From Planctomycetaceae bacterium (GTDB lineage: Bacteria > Planctomycetota > Planctomycetia > Pirellulales > Pirellulaceae): DNA of 9,679 nt. Shown one piece after another: positions 7,578-9,679 of the stretch. The position numbers and the translations under genes are program-made. The stretch is from positions 1 to 9,679 of the forward strand of contig SKVE01000726.1 in assembly GCA_007129635.1 (NCBI GenBank), given 5' to 3'. The notes below the pieces were generated by a model. That model saw only the letters and a program-made list of their open reading frames with translations. It had not been told where the DNA came from and made no database searches. How positions within the stretch are numbered: the stretch's first letter is position 1; every line of letters starts with the position of its first letter.

Positions 7578-9494
7578 TTACTTTTTGACCTCGAATTCCG
7601 CATCGATCGCATCATCTTCGGCAGCTTCGGACGGATTGGCGCCGTCGTCGGGCGAGCCGGTCGGGCCGGCTGCCTGGGCCTTTTCGTACAGCACTTTGCT
7701 CAGCGCGTGCGAGGCTTGTTCCAGATCGCTGACCGCGTTCTTGATCGCCTGGACGTCGTCCCCCTTGGCCGCTGCGCGAGTCTTTTCGATGGCTCGTTCC
7801 AGCGGCTGCTTGTCGGCGTCGCCCAGCTTCTCGGCGTTTTCCTTGATCACCTTTTCGACCTGGTAGCACATCTGATCGGCTTGGTTCCGAGCCTCGACCA
7901 ACTCGAATTTTCGCTTATCCTCTTCGGCGTGCGATTCCGCGTCCTTCCGCATCCGATCGATCTCGGTCTCGGACAGCCCCGAGGATTGTTCGATCCGTAC
8001 GGACGCCTCTTTTCCGGTACCCAGATCTTTGGCCGACACGTTCAGGATGCCGTTTTGATCGACATCGAATTTGACCTCGATCTGCGGCATGCCTCGCGGA
8101 GCGGGCGGGATGCCTTCCAGGTTGAATTCACCCAGCAACCGATTGTTTTCGGCCATCCTCCGTTCGCCTTGGTAGACCTTGACGGTCACGGCCGTTTGAT
8201 TATCAGCCGCCGTGCTGAACACCTGCTTGCGTTCGGTGGGGATCGTCGTGTTGCGTTCCACCAACGCGGTCATCACCCCCCCCTCGGTCTCGATTCCCAG
8301 GGTCAGCGGGCTGACATCCAACAGCAGCACGTCCTTGCGGTCACCGGCCAGAACGCTGCCCTGGATCGCGGCACCGATCGCCACCACCTCGTCCGGGTTC
8401 ACACCCTTGTGAGGCTCTTTGCCGAAGATCTCACGGACCATCGTCTGGACCTTCGGCACGCGAGTCGACCCGCCGACCAGGACGATTTCGTCGATATCGC
8501 TGGGCGAATACTTCGCATCCTTTAGCGCCTGCATCACAGGGCCGCGGCAACGTTCCACCAATTTGTCGATCAGCTCTTCGAACTTAGCGCGAGTAATCGA
8601 CACCTGAAGATGTTTGGGACCCGAGGCGTCGGCCGTGATAAACGGCAGATTGATGTCCGTCTGCGGCACGCTGCTCAATTCTTTCTTCGCTCGTTCGCAA
8701 GCCTCCTGCAAACGCTGCAGCGCCATGGTATCACGGCGAAGATCGATCCCCTGCTCCTTTTTGAACTCGTCGGCCACATAGTTGATCAATTCCTCGTCAA
8801 AGTCATCACCGCCCAGATGCGTATCGCCGCTGGTGCTGATCACCTCGAACACCTTGTGCCCGTCCTCATCGTCCAGCTTGAGGATCGAAACGTCGAAGGT
8901 ACCACCGCCCAAATCGAAAACAACGATCTTTTCGCTGGTCCGCTTATCCAGACCGTAGGCCATCGCGGCGGCCGTCGGTTCGTTGATGATCCGCGCCACT
9001 TCCAGACCGGCGATTTGCCCGGCATCCTTGGTCGCTTGTCGCTGTGCGTCGTTGAAGTAGGCGGGCACGGTGATGACGGCCTTGTTCACCTTGTGGCCCA
9101 AATACGCCTCGGCCGCCTCCTTCATCTTTCGCAGCGTCTTGGCAGAAACCTCCTGCGGCGTGTGATGCTGGCCGTTGATTTCCACCGTCACATAGTCCTG
9201 AGCGGCTCCCACCACCTTGTACGGAACCATCTTCTCTTCCGTCTCGACCTCGTGGTGCCGTCGGCCCATGAACCGCTTGATCGAGTACACCGTATTATGG
9301 GGATTTGTGACGGCCTGACGGCGAGCCGGCTCGCCGACGAGAACCTCTCCTTTGGGTGTAAACGCCACGACGCTGGGAGTTAGTCGATTCCCTTCGGCGT
9401 TGGGGATCACCTTCGGATCCGTTCCCTCCATAATCGCGACGACTGAGTTCGTGGTCCCCAAGTCGATTCCGATGATCTTTTCACCTTGAGCCAT
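7578..9494 (-). CDS. dnaK: Molecular chaperone DnaK (Hsp70)
   Basis: DnaK is the cytoplasmic Hsp70 that binds exposed hydrophobic segments in an ATP-controlled cycle driven by DnaJ and GrpE, and it hands aggregates to ClpB. The 638 residues equal the E. coli length. The ATPase domain shows [10 protein letters not shown] (8-17), [12 protein letters not shown] (192-203, with the catalytic T199 at the same number as in E. coli) and [13 protein letters not shown] (338-350). The interdomain linker is [16 protein letters not shown] (388-403). The substrate-binding beta domain (about 395-505) contains [15 protein letters not shown], followed by the helical lid and a tail ending [12 protein letters not shown]. 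The start is supported by AAGGAG 8 bases upstream. It is probably the first gene of a dnaK-clpB unit. dnaJ and grpE are not adjacent within the window. The leader upstream holds a sigma-54-like promoter match, a terminator-like hairpin and a palindrome. Confidence 0.99.
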   Translation of the reverse strand: MAQGEKIIGIDLGTTNSVVAIMEGTDPKVIPNAEGNRLTPSVVAFTPKGEVLVGEPARRQAVTNPHNTVYSIKRFMGRRHHEVETEEKMVPYKVVGAAQDYVTVEINGQHHTPQEVSAKTLRKMKEAAEAYLGHKVNKAVITVPAYFNDAQRQATKDAGQIAGLEVARIINEPTAAAMAYGLDKRTSEKIVVFDLGGGTFDVSILKLDDEDGHKVFEVISTSGDTHLGGDDFDEELINYVADEFKKEQGIDLRRDTMALQRLQEACERAKKELSSVPQTDINLPFITADASGPKHLQVSITRAKFEELIDKLVERCRGPVMQALKDAKYSPSDIDEIVLVGGSTRVPKVQTMVREIFGKEPHKGVNPDEVVAIGAAIQGSVLAGDRKDVLLLDVSPLTLGIETEGGVMTALVERNTTIPTERKQVFSTAADNQTAVTVKVYQGERRMAENNRLLGEFNLEGIPPAPRGMPQIEVKFDVDQNGILNVSAKDLGTGKEASVRIEQSSGLSETEIDRMRKDAESHAEEDKRKFELVEARNQADQMCYQVEKVIKENAEKLGDADKQPLERAIEKTRAAAKGDDVQAIKNAVSDLEQASHALSKVLYEKAQAAGPTGSPDDGANPSEAAEDDAIDAEFEVKK

Positions 9495-9525
9495 GATCGA
9501 TGCTCCTTTCTCCGCAACTCGTAAA

Positions 9526-9536
9526 ACTTGACAAGT
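9526..9536. promoter_or_regulatory. 11-bp palindrome in the dnaK leader
   Basis: ACTTG-A-CAAGT is a perfect inverted repeat 32 bases upstream of the dnaK ATG and just ahead of the ribosome binding site. It is too short to be a CIRCE (HrcA) operator, whose 9-base arms read TTAGCACTC and GAGTGCTAA. It could be an operator half-site pair for another repressor, or chance. Confidence 0.35.
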
Positions 9537-9553
9537 GCTTGCTGACCGGTTCT

Positions 9554-9588
9554 AAAAAAAGCGTTACCCGTTCTGTTCAGGGGTAAGC
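9554..9588 (-). terminator. Intrinsic terminator-like hairpin upstream of dnaK
   Basis: In the minus-strand RNA, GCUUACCC (9588-9581) can pair with GGGUAACGC (9569-9561) with one bulged C and an 11-base loop. The stem is followed at once by seven U (9560-9554). This is a good intrinsic terminator shape, and it lies 59 bases upstream of the dnaK ATG, in the direction of dnaK transcription. It either ends a gene beyond the right edge or acts as an attenuator if dnaK transcription starts upstream of it. Confidence 0.65.
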
Positions 9589-9678
9589 ATTCACTTCGAA
9601 AACGACTTTGTTTGTTGACGTTCCGTTGGAATCCCATCCCGTCATTCTCTGGAAAGCAAAGCTTGTGCCACAAGCGAA
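9577..9678 (-). other. Open frame running in from right edge, ends in hairpin loop
   Basis: A minus-strand frame is open from the window edge (codon at 9678-9676) to a TGA at 9579-9577. It gives about 33 residues ending NKVVFEVNAYP, and its stop lies in the loop of the terminator-like hairpin. It could be the C-terminal tail of an off-window gene terminated by that hairpin. A 22-codon ORF starting at the ATG at 9645 is also possible, but it would begin at or next to the predicted sigma-54 start site with no clear ribosome binding site. The frame is short and codon use (ACA, AGA, TCA) is unlike the neighbours, so it may not be coding. Confidence 0.2.
9655..9670 (-). promoter_or_regulatory. Sigma-54 (-24/-12) promoter match upstream of dnaK
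   Basis: The minus strand reads TGGCAC-AAGCT-TTGCT, with TGGCAC at 9670-9665 and TTGC at 9659-9656. The spacing and the invariant GG and GC dinucleotides agree with the RpoN consensus TGGCAC-N5-TTGC. Predicted initiation near 9644 would give dnaK a leader of about 150 bases that includes the terminator-like hairpin. Sigma-54 promoters need an upstream enhancer-binding protein; its site would lie outside the window. If an off-window gene extends to 9577, the match would be inside a coding region and probably fortuitous. Confidence 0.45.
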
Positions 9679-9679
9679 A

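Noticed and set aside
5853..8525. Very long plus-strand open frame (about 890 codons) opposite clpB and dnaK
   Set aside because: It is antisense to two certain genes, has no recognisable domain, and its composition (rich in H, Q, D, L, R) is that of a mirror frame of high-GC coding sequence.
9515..9545. CIRCE (HrcA) operator upstream of dnaK
   Set aside because: Only AGCACT of one arm and GAGT of the other match, and the spacing is 12 rather than 9, so it is not a credible site.
9407..9673. 88-codon minus-strand frame overlapping the dnaK start
   Set aside because: It overlaps the well-supported dnaK N terminus by about 88 bp in another frame, with no ribosome binding site and no similarity.

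Overview
The window most likely comes from a planctomycete of the Pirellulales type (Rhodopirellula/Blastopirellula-like). The reasons are a twin-arginine Gfo/Idh/MocA oxidoreductase, two DUF4058-type remnants, moderately high GC with CGATCG-rich wording, and long loosely packed intergenic stretches. This taxonomic call is inference from gene content, not from a marker gene.

Left part (1-2539), all minus strand. A perfect 25-bp tandem repeat sits at the extreme left. It abuts a short, decayed DUF4058-like coding remnant. Next come a SpoIIE/PP2C-type serine phosphatase (216-1112) and a Tat-exported oxidoreductase (1187-2539). The last two run in the same direction 74 bp apart and could be cotranscribed, although an inverted repeat lies between them.

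Middle (2540-4799). A 369-bp non-coding stretch separates the oxidoreductase from the only plus-strand gene, a COG4307/Peptidase_Mx-type zinc metallopeptidase (2909-3874). Its wording looks different from its neighbours, and its N-terminal zinc-knuckle cysteines are missing. It converges on a frameshifted, internally shortened DUF4058 gene (3942-4585, minus) that has a plausible promoter and a helical-turn direct repeat upstream.

Right part (4800-9679), minus strand: a heat-shock/disaggregation pair, dnaK (7578-9494) followed by clpB (4800-7469). DnaK recruits ClpB to aggregates, so linkage of the two makes functional sense; dnaJ and grpE are not in the window. The dnaK leader is the most interesting regulatory region. 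It holds a near-consensus sigma-54 -24/-12 match, then a hairpin with a U7 tract that looks like an intrinsic terminator, then an 11-bp palindrome before the ribosome binding site. This arrangement may mean attenuation, or simply the end of an upstream gene lying outside the window.

I found no CRISPR array, tRNA, rRNA, transposase or defence cassette, and no clear previously undescribed multi-gene system. The points worth a second look are the dnaK leader, the two decaying DUF4058 loci, the repeat at the left edge and the possibly transferred metallopeptidase.
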